A DNA stretch of 35,627 bases from Phenylobacterium sp. (GCF_030697925.1 NZ_JAUYOJ010000065.1:1-35627); one strand, 5' to 3'. Numbered from the stretch's first letter, positions 10,257 to 18,625 are shown. Translations and numbers: made by a program. The notes: a model not told the origin generated them from the sequence alone.

Positions 10257-11555
10257 ATGACCGGTCTGAGCATCGGCATCGATTTCGGCACGACCAATAC
10301 GGTCGTCGCGCTCGCAGGGGCCGACGGGCCGGCCCACCTGGTCAAGTTCCCCGCGCCGGAGCAGGAGGTCTTCGCCTTCCGTTCGGCCCTGTCCTTCCAC
10401 GCCCCGCCCGAGCATCCGTCGGACCGCACCGTCGAGGCCGGACCTTGGGCCATCGAGGCCTATGTGGAAGACCCGCTGGAGACGCGGTTCATCCAGTCCT
10501 TCAAGAGCTTCGCGGCCTCGGAGAGCTTCACCGAGACCCAGATCATCGGGCGGCGCTACCAGTTCGAGGACCTATTGTCGGCCTTCCTGCTGAAGTTGCG
10601 CGACCATGCTGGCTCGGAGCTGGCGGACCTGCCCAGGCGGGTGATCGTCGGGCGGCCAGTCATCTTCGCCGGCGGCGCGCCCAAGGAAGAGCTGGCCCTC
10701 CAGCGCTACGAGACCGCCTTCCAGCGCCTCGGCTTCAGCGAAATCCTCTACGCCTACGAGCCGGTGGGCGCGGCCTTCTTCTTCGCCCGGGAGTTGACCG
10801 AGGACGCCACCGTCCTGGTGGGCGACTTCGGCGGCGGCACCAGCGACTTCTCGATCATCCGCTTTTCCCGGGCGAACGGCGAGATCGTCTCCACCCCCAT
10901 GGGCCGCTCGGGGGTGGGCGTGGCCGGCGACGCCTTCGACTACCGGATCATTGACAACGTGGTGTCACCCGAACTGGGCAAGGGATCGTCCTACACCTCG
11001 TTCGGCAAGGTCCTGCCGATCCCCAACCGCTACTATTCGACCTTCGCCCGCTGGGACCAGCTGGCCCTGATGCGGGCCAGCCGGGAGATGCGCGAGATCC
11101 GCAAACTGGTCCGTGAGGCCGTCGAGCCCGAGAAGATCGCCCGCCTGGTGGAGACCCTCGACGAGAACTACGGCTACCTGCTCTACCGCTCCGTCTCGCG
11201 GCTGAAGGAAGCGCTGTCGACGCAAGAGCGGGCCGAGTTCGCCTTCGAGGCCGGGACCATCGCCATACGCCGCCCGGTGGAGCGCGCCGAGTTCGAGGGC
11301 TGGATCGCGCCCGAGCTCGCCCTGATCGAGACCGCCGTCGACGAGGCCCTGGCTGATGCGGGGATCACGGCGCAGGGCGTAGACCGGGTGTTCCTCACCG
11401 GCGGCTCGTCCCTGGTGCCGGCGGTGCGCGACATCTTCCACCGCCGCTTCCCGGCGGAGAAGATCGAGACCGGCAGCGAGCTGGAATCCATCGCCTCGGG
11501 CCTGGCCTTGATGGGCCGCGAGCGCGACCTCACCAAGTGGGCGCGTCGGGCCTAG
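10257..11555 (+). CDS. Hsp70 family protein, YegD-like
   Basis: This 432-aa protein contains the actin/Hsp70 ATPase fold only. Phosphate-1 motif GIDFGTTNT is at 7-15, phosphate-2 motif LVGDFGGGTSDFS near 193-205, and the adenosine motif FLTGGSSLVPAVRD near the C-terminus. It lacks the DnaK substrate-binding domain and lid, as do YegD proteins, whose cellular role is not established. GGAG precedes the ATG. It stands alone, convergent with the Crp/Fnr gene. Confidence 0.88.
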   Translation: MTGLSIGIDFGTTNTVVALAGADGPAHLVKFPAPEQEVFAFRSALSFHAPPEHPSDRTVEAGPWAIEAYVEDPLETRFIQSFKSFAASESFTETQIIGRRYQFEDLLSAFLLKLRDHAGSELADLPRRVIVGRPVIFAGGAPKEELALQRYETAFQRLGFSEILYAYEPVGAAFFFARELTEDATVLVGDFGGGTSDFSIIRFSRANGEIVSTPMGRSGVGVAGDAFDYRIIDNVVSPELGKGSSYTSFGKVLPIPNRYYSTFARWDQLALMRASREMREIRKLVREAVEPEKIARLVETLDENYGYLLYRSVSRLKEALSTQERAEFAFEAGTIAIRRPVERAEFEGWIAPELALIETAVDEALADAGITAQGVDRVFLTGGSSLVPAVRDIFHRRFPAEKIETGSELESIASGLALMGRERDLTKWARRA

Positions 11556-11600
11556 GCGGTGGGCAGGGCCGTCAAGATCGCGAGGCGGACACTGAGAGCT

Positions 11601-12296
11601 CTAGCTAGGCTTCTCCGGCTGGTCTAGCGCCCCCACCTGGCGCCGCACCACCCGCTCAAGGTGGTCGAGGTCCAGGAACTCAAGGCGGCGTCGGCGGTTG
11701 CGGATGACGTTCATTTGGGACAGGGCCCGCATCTCACGGGTGACGGCCTCGCGATGGCTGCCGATCCTGTTGGCCAGCTCGGCGTGGGTCGGCGCCGGGC
11801 TGATGACGAGCTCGCTGTCAGCGCCACGGCGAGCAAGTCTCAGGAGTTCGCAGTGTAGTCGCGCCTGCATATTCAAGGCGCTGAGCTCGAAGACGCGGCC
11901 GGTGAGCCTCCGCACTTCGGCGGCGAGGTGGTGGAGAAGCCACAACGCCGCGGGCGGAGAGGCCGCCAGGCAAGCCATGAAATCTGTCTGGCTCATCACC
12001 ACGAGACGGGCCTCCGTGGTCGCCATCACGCTGGCCGAGCGCGGGGCGCCGTCGAGCGCGGCCAACTCGCCGAAGACGGCGCCCGGTCCAAGCTCTCGCA
12101 CCGACACCTCGCGGCCCTGCGGAGAGTAGATGAGCACCTGAATCTCTCCCTCGACGACGAAGAAGACATCGGTCGACCGGCTGCCCGCTCCGACAATCGT
12201 GCGCCCGCGCGGCGCACGCACGTGGCGCAGGCGCGGATCGATGAGGCGGCGAAGGGCAGACGGGATCAGCATCAAGAACTGCGGCGACTCACTCAC
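11601..12296 (-). CDS. Crp/Fnr family transcriptional regulator
   Basis: This 231-aa protein has an N-terminal cyclic-nucleotide-binding beta barrel with GPGAVFGELAALDGAPRSA. This matches the phosphate-binding cassette (Gly-Glu-Leu...Arg-Ser-Ala), so a nucleotide ligand is plausible. No FNR-type cysteine cluster is seen. A winged helix near the C-terminus has HAELANRIGSHREAVTREM (about 169-187). The start is GTG 12296, with GGGGGTAGG close upstream. It lies about 200 bp downstream of the CHAT-like operon on the same strand, which makes that operon a candidate target, but the link is only positional. Confidence 0.9.
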   Translation of the reverse strand: MSESPQFLMLIPSALRRLIDPRLRHVRAPRGRTIVGAGSRSTDVFFVVEGEIQVLIYSPQGREVSVRELGPGAVFGELAALDGAPRSASVMATTEARLVVMSQTDFMACLAASPPAALWLLHHLAAEVRRLTGRVFELSALNMQARLHCELLRLARRGADSELVISPAPTHAELANRIGSHREAVTREMRALSQMNVIRNRRRRLEFLDLDHLERVVRRQVGALDQPEKPS

Positions 12297-12482
12297 ACCT
12301 ACCCCCGTCTGGAAACGCCTACTCCAGTCATCCTATGGCGCCGCTAGCTGTTTCTACGACCCAGAACTGTGCTCCGGGGTGTCACCGCTCACGGGTGAAT
12401 ACGACGTCGCCGAGAATCCAGCCCACGGTCAGTTTGGCGCCATGAGCATGCGTGATCAGGCAGCCCCGGTGGGGCCCCTGTA

Positions 12483-12505
12483 GGTTGAGCCTCGGAGGTT
12501 CAACC
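12483..12505 (-). terminator. Inverted repeat at the end of the CHAT-like operon
   Basis: GGTTGA and TCAACC frame an 11-base centre that itself folds (CCTC/GAGG). The stop codon of the membrane protein gene lies inside it. No T-run follows, so an intrinsic terminator is possible but not proven. Confidence 0.35.
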
Positions 12506-12898
12506 CGACGCTGCGGGAGCGCGAGGGTCGCTCAGCGCGGCCTTGAGGTCGTCCATGATGCTCTTGGCGTCCTCATCGTCAGCGTTCTTGAGCCAGATGA
12601 GCAGCAGGTCGACCCGGCCCCACTCGCGAGCGACCCGACGAAGGATCTCGATCGCTCCGGCCAAGGTGACGCCTGTCGCGGCATAGAGCAGCTTCAGCTT
12701 GTCGGGGTCGTCCAGGAATCGGAGCGCCGCGTATCCGGCGCCGGCAACTAGTAGCATGGCGAAGGTGAAGATGACGAGCGAGACCAGGCTGTAGCGCTTG
12801 CGATAGGCCTCTAGCTCCACCTCGAAAGCTTGCCGATTTCGGATCCCAAAGACGTCGCGCGGCACATAGTGCCGATCCAGGATCGAGCCCAAGCCCAT
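12500..12898 (-). CDS. Small membrane protein, third gene of the CHAT-like operon
   Basis: This 132-aa protein is not in a family I recognise. Residues 1-33 are soluble and amphipathic. A clear transmembrane segment follows (about 36-60, SLVSLVIFTFAMLLVAGAGY), then a short charged linker (DDPDKLK) and a second, weaker hydrophobic stretch (LYAATGVTLAGAIEIL). The C-terminal 45 residues are acidic and soluble. The ATG at 12898 has AGGAGG at a good distance. Both lie inside the 3' end of the upstream CHAT-like gene, giving an 88-nt overlap in another frame. This tight nesting argues for a linked function such as partner, anchor or substrate of the protease. Confidence 0.75.
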   Translation of the reverse strand: MGLGSILDRHYVPRDVFGIRNRQAFEVELEAYRKRYSLVSLVIFTFAMLLVAGAGYAALRFLDDPDKLKLLYAATGVTLAGAIEILRRVAREWGRVDLLLIWLKNADDEDAKSIMDDLKAALSDPRAPAASG

Positions 12899-13842
12899 GG
12901 CGTTCCTCCTCGCTGATTACCATCAATCTTGCCGAATGCGCTCATCAGCGCCGCCTCCACCAGCGCCCGCGCCTCGTGATAACGGACGCTTGCTTCCTCA
13001 CAGGCCTTGAGCGTGTCGGCCAGCACAGCGAAGCGGGAAATCGGGACCAGGTGATTCAGCCCATGATGGAAGATCGGCCGCGGAACGTGCTCCGCCCGGC
13101 GCTTGCCAAGAAAGCGCGCAAGATAGACCGACTGGCAGACGCTGAGATCCAATTCGCCAGCGAAATTGGGGGCGATCGCGGCCTCGATCTCGGCTTCGCC
13201 GACCAAGCCATCAGCCAATTCAAGCCGATTGCCCGGCGCGATGTGGGGCCCTAGCACCTCGTCGATCACCGCCCGGGCCAGCGACGGTCCGATCGCCTCC
13301 CGTTCACGGGGGTCGGAGAGTTTGAGCGCATTGTTGAATGCCCCAGCCAGGATGAGCCTGTTGAGGGTGCCCGCGAATTCCCGGCGCCAGGCCCGTTGCG
13401 CTTGCTCGGCGACTGGGGCGCGCGGGAGCGCTGTTAGCGCGGCGCGCAGGATTTCCCCCTCAGGCCCAGCCGCGGCTTGAACAGCGCCGTCCATGTCATG
13501 CACTGACCCGCGGAGATCCGCCTCAGCCAGGGGCGCCCCGCGCCAGTGGCCGCACAGGATCACGACGTCGCTCGTTTCCGTCGCCCGGCGGAGGTCGGCT
13601 AGGCCCGCGTCTGTCACCACGCGCCCACCTAGGTGCTCGGTCAGCGCGGCGAGCCGTTGGGCGGCCTCGGCGACCCGATGATATCCATCCTCCCCAGCCC
13701 ATGCCTCCGAAGGCTTCCGCCGACCCACCAGGCCGCCGACATAGTCGCTGCGGGGCGTCCCGCTCGCGGCCGACAAGAAGGCGGCTTCCGTGATCGGAAC
13801 GGCGAAGAGCACCGCGAGTTCGAACGGCAGGTGTCCGGGCAT
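12811..13842 (-). CDS. Probable CHAT-like caspase-fold protease, second gene of the operon
   Basis: This 343-aa protein has no signal peptide or membrane segment. Two blocks resemble CHAT proteases. SDVVILCGHWRG offers His99 after a hydrophobic strand. Then ELADGLVGEAEIEAAI, followed by GELDLSVCQS, offers Cys236 in the position of the family's Asp-Gly-x-Leu...Leu-Ser-Ala-Cys-Gln pattern. The roughly 110-residue helical insertion between the two blocks is longer than usual. The N-terminal 90 residues form an alpha/beta region (RVAEAAQRLAALTEHLGGR). The start is ATG 13842, two bases after the previous stop, with GAGGCGAGG upstream. CHAT enzymes are cysteine peptidases of the separase/caspase clan. 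Assignment here is by motif only. Confidence 0.6.
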   Translation of the reverse strand: MPGHLPFELAVLFAVPITEAAFLSAASGTPRSDYVGGLVGRRKPSEAWAGEDGYHRVAEAAQRLAALTEHLGGRVVTDAGLADLRRATETSDVVILCGHWRGAPLAEADLRGSVHDMDGAVQAAAGPEGEILRAALTALPRAPVAEQAQRAWRREFAGTLNRLILAGAFNNALKLSDPREREAIGPSLARAVIDEVLGPHIAPGNRLELADGLVGEAEIEAAIAPNFAGELDLSVCQSVYLARFLGKRRAEHVPRPIFHHGLNHLVPISRFAVLADTLKACEEASVRYHEARALVEAALMSAFGKIDGNQRGGTPWAWARSWIGTMCRATSLGSEIGKLSRWS

Positions 13843-13844
13843 GT

Positions 13845-16800
13845 TTAGGGCCTCGCCTCTGCCATCCGCAGGTCGCCGAGATTGCTGTCGACGTAGAAGG
13901 TCACGTCCGCCTTCAGGTCTCGCACGATCCGCGCCTTGGTCGCGGCGACCATTGTGGCGAGGTTGGCCTGGGAGGTGGCGGCACGCTTCACCTGATCTTG
14001 GAGGATCGCTTGCAGTCGGACGCCCGCGCCGGAGGCGGCCGCCTCGGGCACGTCGGCCACGGCGGCGATGCGGCCGATCTGCATCGCGTCGCCCGTCTTT
14101 GGAAAGACGACCACGACGACCGTAGGATGGGTTCCGGGCACGCCGCGTTGGCCTTGGATGTTGGGATGGGCGGCAAACCAGCTCGCCGCATCCGCCTCGG
14201 CCGGCTGAACAACGGCCTGCGACCAGGCCGGCTTTGCCTGGGCGGCGCGTGCAAGCCGTACCGGATCGCGTCCGAAGAGCGAGACCGTGCCCCGGCCGCC
14301 GGGTTGGCCAGGCATTGGCGTCTCCAGCACCAGGTCCGGCGGCGGGCCGGGCGGCTTGCGGCCCCCGCCTCCAAAGAGGACCTTCGCATGTTCGATTAGC
14401 GAGGAAGGCCGTGACGTCGCGAGCTTCTTCAGCATCACGCTTTCTGTCAGGGCTCGGGTCCATTCCGCATCGACGCCGTAGAAGTGCACCATTTCGCTGC
14501 CGCCCCGCGCATTGGCGAGGACCTCGATCAGCCCCGAGGCGCCTTCTACAATCTCGACATTTCCCGTACCTGGTGGGCGTTTGGCGACGGCGAAGGTGTC
14601 GGGGCCCACGCTAACGACGACGGCCCGGCATTCGCTGCAGGCCTGGAGGCGTGCGAGCATAGGCTGCACATGCTCGGTAGCCGCGGCCGGGCGGGAGCGC
14701 ACAAGCGCCAGCATGCTCTTCGGCGCCTCGGAACTCACCTGCAGGGCATCGGCGGCCGAACGCGGCGCAAGGGCGTCGCCCAACTCGCCGGCGGCCAAGC
14801 GCTCGGCCGTTACAGTGGGTATCTTGTTCGCGGAGATCTGCGTGATGTTGGCGTCGACTGCGGACTGTGCGGCGGACCCGGCCGGCATTCTCTTGCTTGG
14901 CGCAGTTGGGGTTCTCGCGGTAACGATGGGAGGACGTCCACCGACATTATGACCTCCGATCGCCCATATCTCGACTTCGTTCTGCGACAGGACCAGGGTC
15001 GGGGTCCGGATCGAGCCGCCTGTCCTGTCCCGCGCCGCCGCGGCGAGGAGGCGATCCTTGATGCCGTCGAGGTCCGCCGCGAGCCACGCGGAGTCGGCGA
15101 TCTTGCGGCCCAGACGCTGACCGGAGCGATATAGCTTGGCCTCCCGGCGATAGGTGGCGCCTGCCAGGAAGTAGGCCGATTGGAGCTTGCCGATCTCGTC
15201 AGCGATCCGTTCGATCTCCGTATTTCGCGAAGCCACGATCGCCTTAAGCTCATTGAACTTGGCGGCTTCGCTGCTTTCCGATTCGAACCGGCAGCCGTTC
15301 GCGTCCTTGGTGCCGCCGGGATGCCGCAGGGCTTCGGCGCAGGCGGTGTCGTACGCCATCCGGTAAGCCGCACGCGCCTCATCGCCTGCCTTGTCCAGGA
15401 GACGGCCTCGGGCCTCCAGCACCCGCAGGCGATCCTCGGCTTTGAGAAGTTTGAGGCTTGAGGTCTGCGATGCAACTAGGAACTCCGCCGCCTGGTCCAA
15501 GGTCATCCCAGGGGTCGCGAGAAGCTGGCGGACGTCCTTCTGGATCGACCGTTTCAGGGGATCGGCGGCGTCCGGCTCGCCCGCGATGCGCGACAGCCAA
15601 GCCTTCGCCTCCACCTGAATTGCGGCGACCGCGATCTCTGTGCGTGACAGGGACGCTTCCTTCGGTGCGCTGGAGCCTACCAGCAGATTGTTGACCGCTT
15701 GATAGAGCAAGGTGTTCTGCGCGACCCGAACAACGAGCGGGTGCCCCGATCGTTCGAAATAGTCGCGCCCCTTCTTCGACCAACCCTCGGAAAGCCGCTT
15801 CGGGTCACCCGCATCTCCACCGTCCTCGCCGAGCGGGAGATAGAGGACTGGAAGCGCGCCGGAGCGGTCAGCCGTCAACACCCGCCCGCTCGGTTGATCC
15901 GTGAGGACGGAGAACCCGCGGGTGTTCCAGTTGAAGATGATCCCTGACGCGTCGAGCTCTGATGCCGCTACAGAGCTCACAGGCGAAGCGCCGAAGGGGT
16001 AGGCGGGCGGCGCGGCGACGGGAAAGTCAAGATAGCGCACCTGTCCTGCTTCAGACCAGGACTTCAGGATTTGATCGGCCGCGTTGAGCAGGGCGCCGAA
16101 CTCTCGGTCCTCCAGCTGCTTTGAGAGCAGGATGGGCGCCCAGTCCCAGCCGCGGAACTCGCCGGTCAGGATCTTGCCGGCGAACACACGCTGGCGTTCA
16201 TAGCTCTGGGCCAGCGCCTCGCTGCGCTGCGCCGCCAGGGCGGCGAAGGTTTCGAACCGGAGCGGCGGCAGGTCGGAAAGCGGGATTTGGCGTTTGCGGC
16301 CAATCAGGACGAACACCTCTTTGGGTGTCTTGAGCGCAGCTGCGAGGAGGTCTGACTCCAAGGCGAAGCGGCGGAAATCATCCCGAGCATCATCGAGGAC
16401 GGCGCCCTTGGACAGCACCAACGCCACAAGGGCCCCATCTGAGGATCGAAAGGCGCCCGCGCGCCCGAGGATAGCAGACCAGGAAGAAGGCGCGTCGGCG
16501 GGGCTCGTCAGGGACGCCCAGCTCCCGCCGCTTGCGGTCAACCATCCTCCGACATCGACGGGTCGCACGGACATCGAGGCGATGGGTGTGGATGGCGCCG
16601 GCTCGTCGACGTCTTCAAGCCAGAAGCCGTCCGAGGTCCCGTGAAGCGCGGCGTCGATATACTTCAAGCCCTCGACCACGCTGGATGGGGCGTTCCAAAC
16701 CTTCAGTCCGGACCCGAGCACCGCCGAGGTCTTCGCTGAGTCCACAGGCTTTAGGGTCAAGACGAGGTCTTCGAGCCACCCGTCAACACCTGTCGCCCAA

Positions 16801-17132
16801 CGATATCGGCCTACGGCCTCCAATTGGGAACCGAACACAGCTTGCGCCAAATGTTCGAGCTCGACATGACTGAGGCGCGTCGGCGGCTCAGAAAGTATCG
16901 CGACAATTCGGCCGTTGCGCTGAGAGAGGGCGTAGGCCTGGTAGGGCCAGGGATGCGCATCGCGGAACGTGCGCCAAGCGTCGCATGATTGAGCGGAGCC
17001 GGGGCAAGTCGGATTTTCAGCATCCGAAGGATGGAATGTCCACGTCGTCGCTGGCGTGGCGGTGGTCTGAGCTTGCGCCGTTCCGGCGGCGATCGTCCAG
17101 GCGGCGAGCGTCGCAATAAGCAAATTCCTCAT
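13845..17132 (-). CDS. Very large exported protein of unknown family, first gene of the CHAT-like operon
   Basis: This 1095-aa protein begins with a clear signal peptide (MRNLLIATLAAWTIAAGTAQA) and the mature chain should be periplasmic or secreted. I recognise no domain. The first ~420 residues look alpha/beta with many Trp and Pro (e.g. REFGALLNAADQILKSWSEA). The middle (about 430-720) is long and helical, including a charged coiled-coil-like part (KAIVASRNTEIERIADEIGK). After a Pro/Thr/Ala-rich linker, the C-terminal ~300 residues include ACSECRAVVVSVG, MVHFYGVDAEW and a Gly/Pro-rich stretch (GGGGRKPPGPPP). ATG 17132 is preferred over TTG 17144 because it opens directly on the signal peptide. 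Codons are less GC3-biased than in the flanking core genes, suggesting acquisition. Confidence 0.8.
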   Translation of the reverse strand: MRNLLIATLAAWTIAAGTAQAQTTATPATTWTFHPSDAENPTCPGSAQSCDAWRTFRDAHPWPYQAYALSQRNGRIVAILSEPPTRLSHVELEHLAQAVFGSQLEAVGRYRWATGVDGWLEDLVLTLKPVDSAKTSAVLGSGLKVWNAPSSVVEGLKYIDAALHGTSDGFWLEDVDEPAPSTPIASMSVRPVDVGGWLTASGGSWASLTSPADAPSSWSAILGRAGAFRSSDGALVALVLSKGAVLDDARDDFRRFALESDLLAAALKTPKEVFVLIGRKRQIPLSDLPPLRFETFAALAAQRSEALAQSYERQRVFAGKILTGEFRGWDWAPILLSKQLEDREFGALLNAADQILKSWSEAGQVRYLDFPVAAPPAYPFGASPVSSVAASELDASGIIFNWNTRGFSVLTDQPSGRVLTADRSGALPVLYLPLGEDGGDAGDPKRLSEGWSKKGRDYFERSGHPLVVRVAQNTLLYQAVNNLLVGSSAPKEASLSRTEIAVAAIQVEAKAWLSRIAGEPDAADPLKRSIQKDVRQLLATPGMTLDQAAEFLVASQTSSLKLLKAEDRLRVLEARGRLLDKAGDEARAAYRMAYDTACAEALRHPGGTKDANGCRFESESSEAAKFNELKAIVASRNTEIERIADEIGKLQSAYFLAGATYRREAKLYRSGQRLGRKIADSAWLAADLDGIKDRLLAAAARDRTGGSIRTPTLVLSQNEVEIWAIGGHNVGGRPPIVTARTPTAPSKRMPAGSAAQSAVDANITQISANKIPTVTAERLAAGELGDALAPRSAADALQVSSEAPKSMLALVRSRPAAATEHVQPMLARLQACSECRAVVVSVGPDTFAVAKRPPGTGNVEIVEGASGLIEVLANARGGSEMVHFYGVDAEWTRALTESVMLKKLATSRPSSLIEHAKVLFGGGGRKPPGPPPDLVLETPMPGQPGGRGTVSLFGRDPVRLARAAQAKPAWSQAVVQPAEADAASWFAAHPNIQGQRGVPGTHPTVVVVVFPKTGDAMQIGRIAAVADVPEAAASGAGVRLQAILQDQVKRAATSQANLATMVAATKARIVRDLKADVTFYVDSNLGDLRMAEARP

Positions 17133-17144
17133 CCTGGCCCCCAA

Positions 17145-17630
17145 CCATCGAAGAACTCGGCGTTAACATATCAGCAACTTTTGCGCGCGTCACGACATGG
17201 CGCTCGCAGAACGATCTCCATGTGTGGGTTTGGCAAACTTGGTTGGGTGAGCCGGGTTGACGCCTTGATGCTGTCGTCACGTCACTGAAGTCGCCGCTTC
17301 CACGGGATTTCTCGTCCGCATTGGCTCTCGAAACCCGCCTGTTCGAAGTGGGAGCAGGAGGTCGTCCCCGACCTAGTGCATGTCGATGGGGAGAAAGCCG
17401 CCCATAGGCGCAGGCCGATAAGAAATGCCTTGTGCGAAATGACCCTGAAGAATCGGGTATTTTCTATAGGTCCCGCCGGGACGAGCTGTCCGCGCCATGA
17501 CGCGGATCACTGTCGCGAAGGCGCGGCATCCCCGATCGGATTTCTTCTTCAGGCCCACCCGGTCGAAACCGATACCGGCCGCCGGAAACCTGAGGGTGCG
17601 CCTCCTGGCAGCCGAGACCCAACCGGATGG
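17145..17630. other. Non-coding stretch upstream of the CHAT-like operon
   Basis: I see no supported gene in these 486 bases. A 61-codon minus-strand frame (17373-17558) has no ribosome site or recognisable motif. A 13-bp palindrome, GTCCCG-C-CGGGAC, lies at 17470-17482. The part nearest the operon holds the candidate promoter listed separately. Confidence 0.5.
17165..17193 (-). promoter_or_regulatory. Candidate promoter of the CHAT-like operon
   Basis: Reading on the minus strand, GTGACG (17193-17188), a 17-bp spacer and TATGTT (17170-17165) fit a housekeeping -35/-10 pair. The -10 box ends 32 nt before ATG 17132. Confidence 0.35.
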
Positions 17631-18182
17631 CTAGTCACGCCCCCGCCGGCGCACGATCTCAATCAGCTCTAGAATGCGGACGCGCCGGGCATCCGCCAGC
17701 TCGGGTAACTTGTCGATCCTGCTCGCGACTTCCGCCAGGTCGATGAAGCCCGCGCCATGGGCTGCGCTCACCCAATCCAGATCTTTCTCGCGGCCGGCGA
17801 AGAGCTTCGAGACAGCAATGTCCTCGGGATGGGGAACTACAGCTTCGACGCCGTTCGTCGCGGGCGAAACGTAAATTCTGCAACGTTCGCGCCAGTCTGA
17901 AGGCAGCTTGGCGGTCTCCGGACCAACGCCGTCAACATGGTACCCGTGCGTGTCATCGAAAACGGAGAGCTGCCCAATGTTCTCCAGGAGATCCGATATC
18001 CGCTCCACCTCGTCGTCACTAACGTCCGAAGCGAACATGTCGGCTTCACGGCTAATCATCATGCGTTCGGGGACGTGCTCGTACCACGCGAAGATTGCGT
18101 TCGATCCCACCAGTACAAATCGCTTGTGCCCAGTAAGGTCGCCCGCAGCTCGAAGCAGATGATCGAGTTCGCGCCGCGTCAC
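17631..18182 (-). CDS. DUF6036-type nucleotidyltransferase, possible toxin
   Basis: This 183-aa protein matches the pattern of DUF6036 nucleotidyltransferase-like proteins: RFVLVGSNAIFAW (Gly-Ser of the MNT fold, about 21-33), ISREADMFASD with the acidic pair, GYHVDGVGPETAKLP, and PEDIAVSKLFAGREKDLDW near the end. Related MNT-fold proteins, such as AbiEii, are toxins of toxin-antitoxin or phage-exclusion systems. The activity of this branch is not established. The start is GTG 18182, sharing one base with the stop of the preceding gene (TAGTG), so the two are coupled. Codon use is mixed compared with core genes. Confidence 0.75.
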   Translation of the reverse strand: MTRRELDHLLRAAGDLTGHKRFVLVGSNAIFAWYEHVPERMMISREADMFASDVSDDEVERISDLLENIGQLSVFDDTHGYHVDGVGPETAKLPSDWRERCRIYVSPATNGVEAVVPHPEDIAVSKLFAGREKDLDWVSAAHGAGFIDLAEVASRIDKLPELADARRVRILELIEIVRRRGRD

Positions 18183-18550
18183 TAGGCGGCGTGCCTGGCC
18201 AAGGCGGTGACTTGTTCCGGGGGGATCACGACGAACACCGGCGCGGTCTCGCGCAGGGACGCTCCGCGTTCATCGTCAGCCAGGAGATCTGACACCAATT
18301 GGCCAACCGGGAGGCGGACCGCCTCGCTCCAGAACTCGTAGATGTCGCGCTGCCGCGGATCGGTCCTGACGAAGCGTTCAAGGTAGGCTTGCCCCTTCGC
18401 AATCAATCCTGGGTTCTCCAAGAGCCGCTTTGCGAGCAGCAACGCACGCACGTAGGTGCGGAGCTCGTACCTGTCACGGAAGACGCGCTTGAGGGGGAGG
18501 CCGCTATCGAGCCCAACCAGCTGAGCCATGTTCAGGGTGCGCGTTTGCAT
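18182..18550 (-). CDS. Partner of the DUF6036 nucleotidyltransferase, possible antitoxin
   Basis: This 122-aa protein starts at ATG 18550 (MQTRTLNMAQLVGLDSG). A later ATG at 18529 is also possible, and an open frame to 18637 is probably not translated. The first 60 residues are basic with RDRYELRTYVRALLLAKRLL, possibly a DNA- or RNA-binding helix set. The C-terminal half is more acidic. I do not recognise the family. Its stop overlaps the start of the nucleotidyltransferase by one base. The order small protein first, MNT protein second is that of AbiE-like toxin-antitoxin operons, so an antitoxin or regulator role is inferred from position only. Confidence 0.6.
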   Translation of the reverse strand: MQTRTLNMAQLVGLDSGLPLKRVFRDRYELRTYVRALLLAKRLLENPGLIAKGQAYLERFVRTDPRQRDIYEFWSEAVRLPVGQLVSDLLADDERGASLRETAPVFVVIPPEQVTALARHAA

Positions 18551-18625
18551 ACCACTCAATGTAGCACAAGGCAGTGAGCTGCTGCTAACGGACATCAAGG
18601 CGAATGGTGTCTCCCACGCATGCAC

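Noticed and set aside
12811..14463. Apparent 550-aa form of the CHAT-like protein
   Set aside because: The first 207 codons lie over the end of the preceding gene in another frame, and ATG 13842 has a ribosome site just after the previous stop.
17373..17558. 61-codon minus-strand frame in the non-coding stretch
   Set aside because: No ribosome site, no recognisable motif and no coding-like codon pattern.
18299..18577. Plus-strand frame over the DUF6036 partner gene
   Set aside because: Antisense shadow of the 122-aa gene, without start context or motifs.
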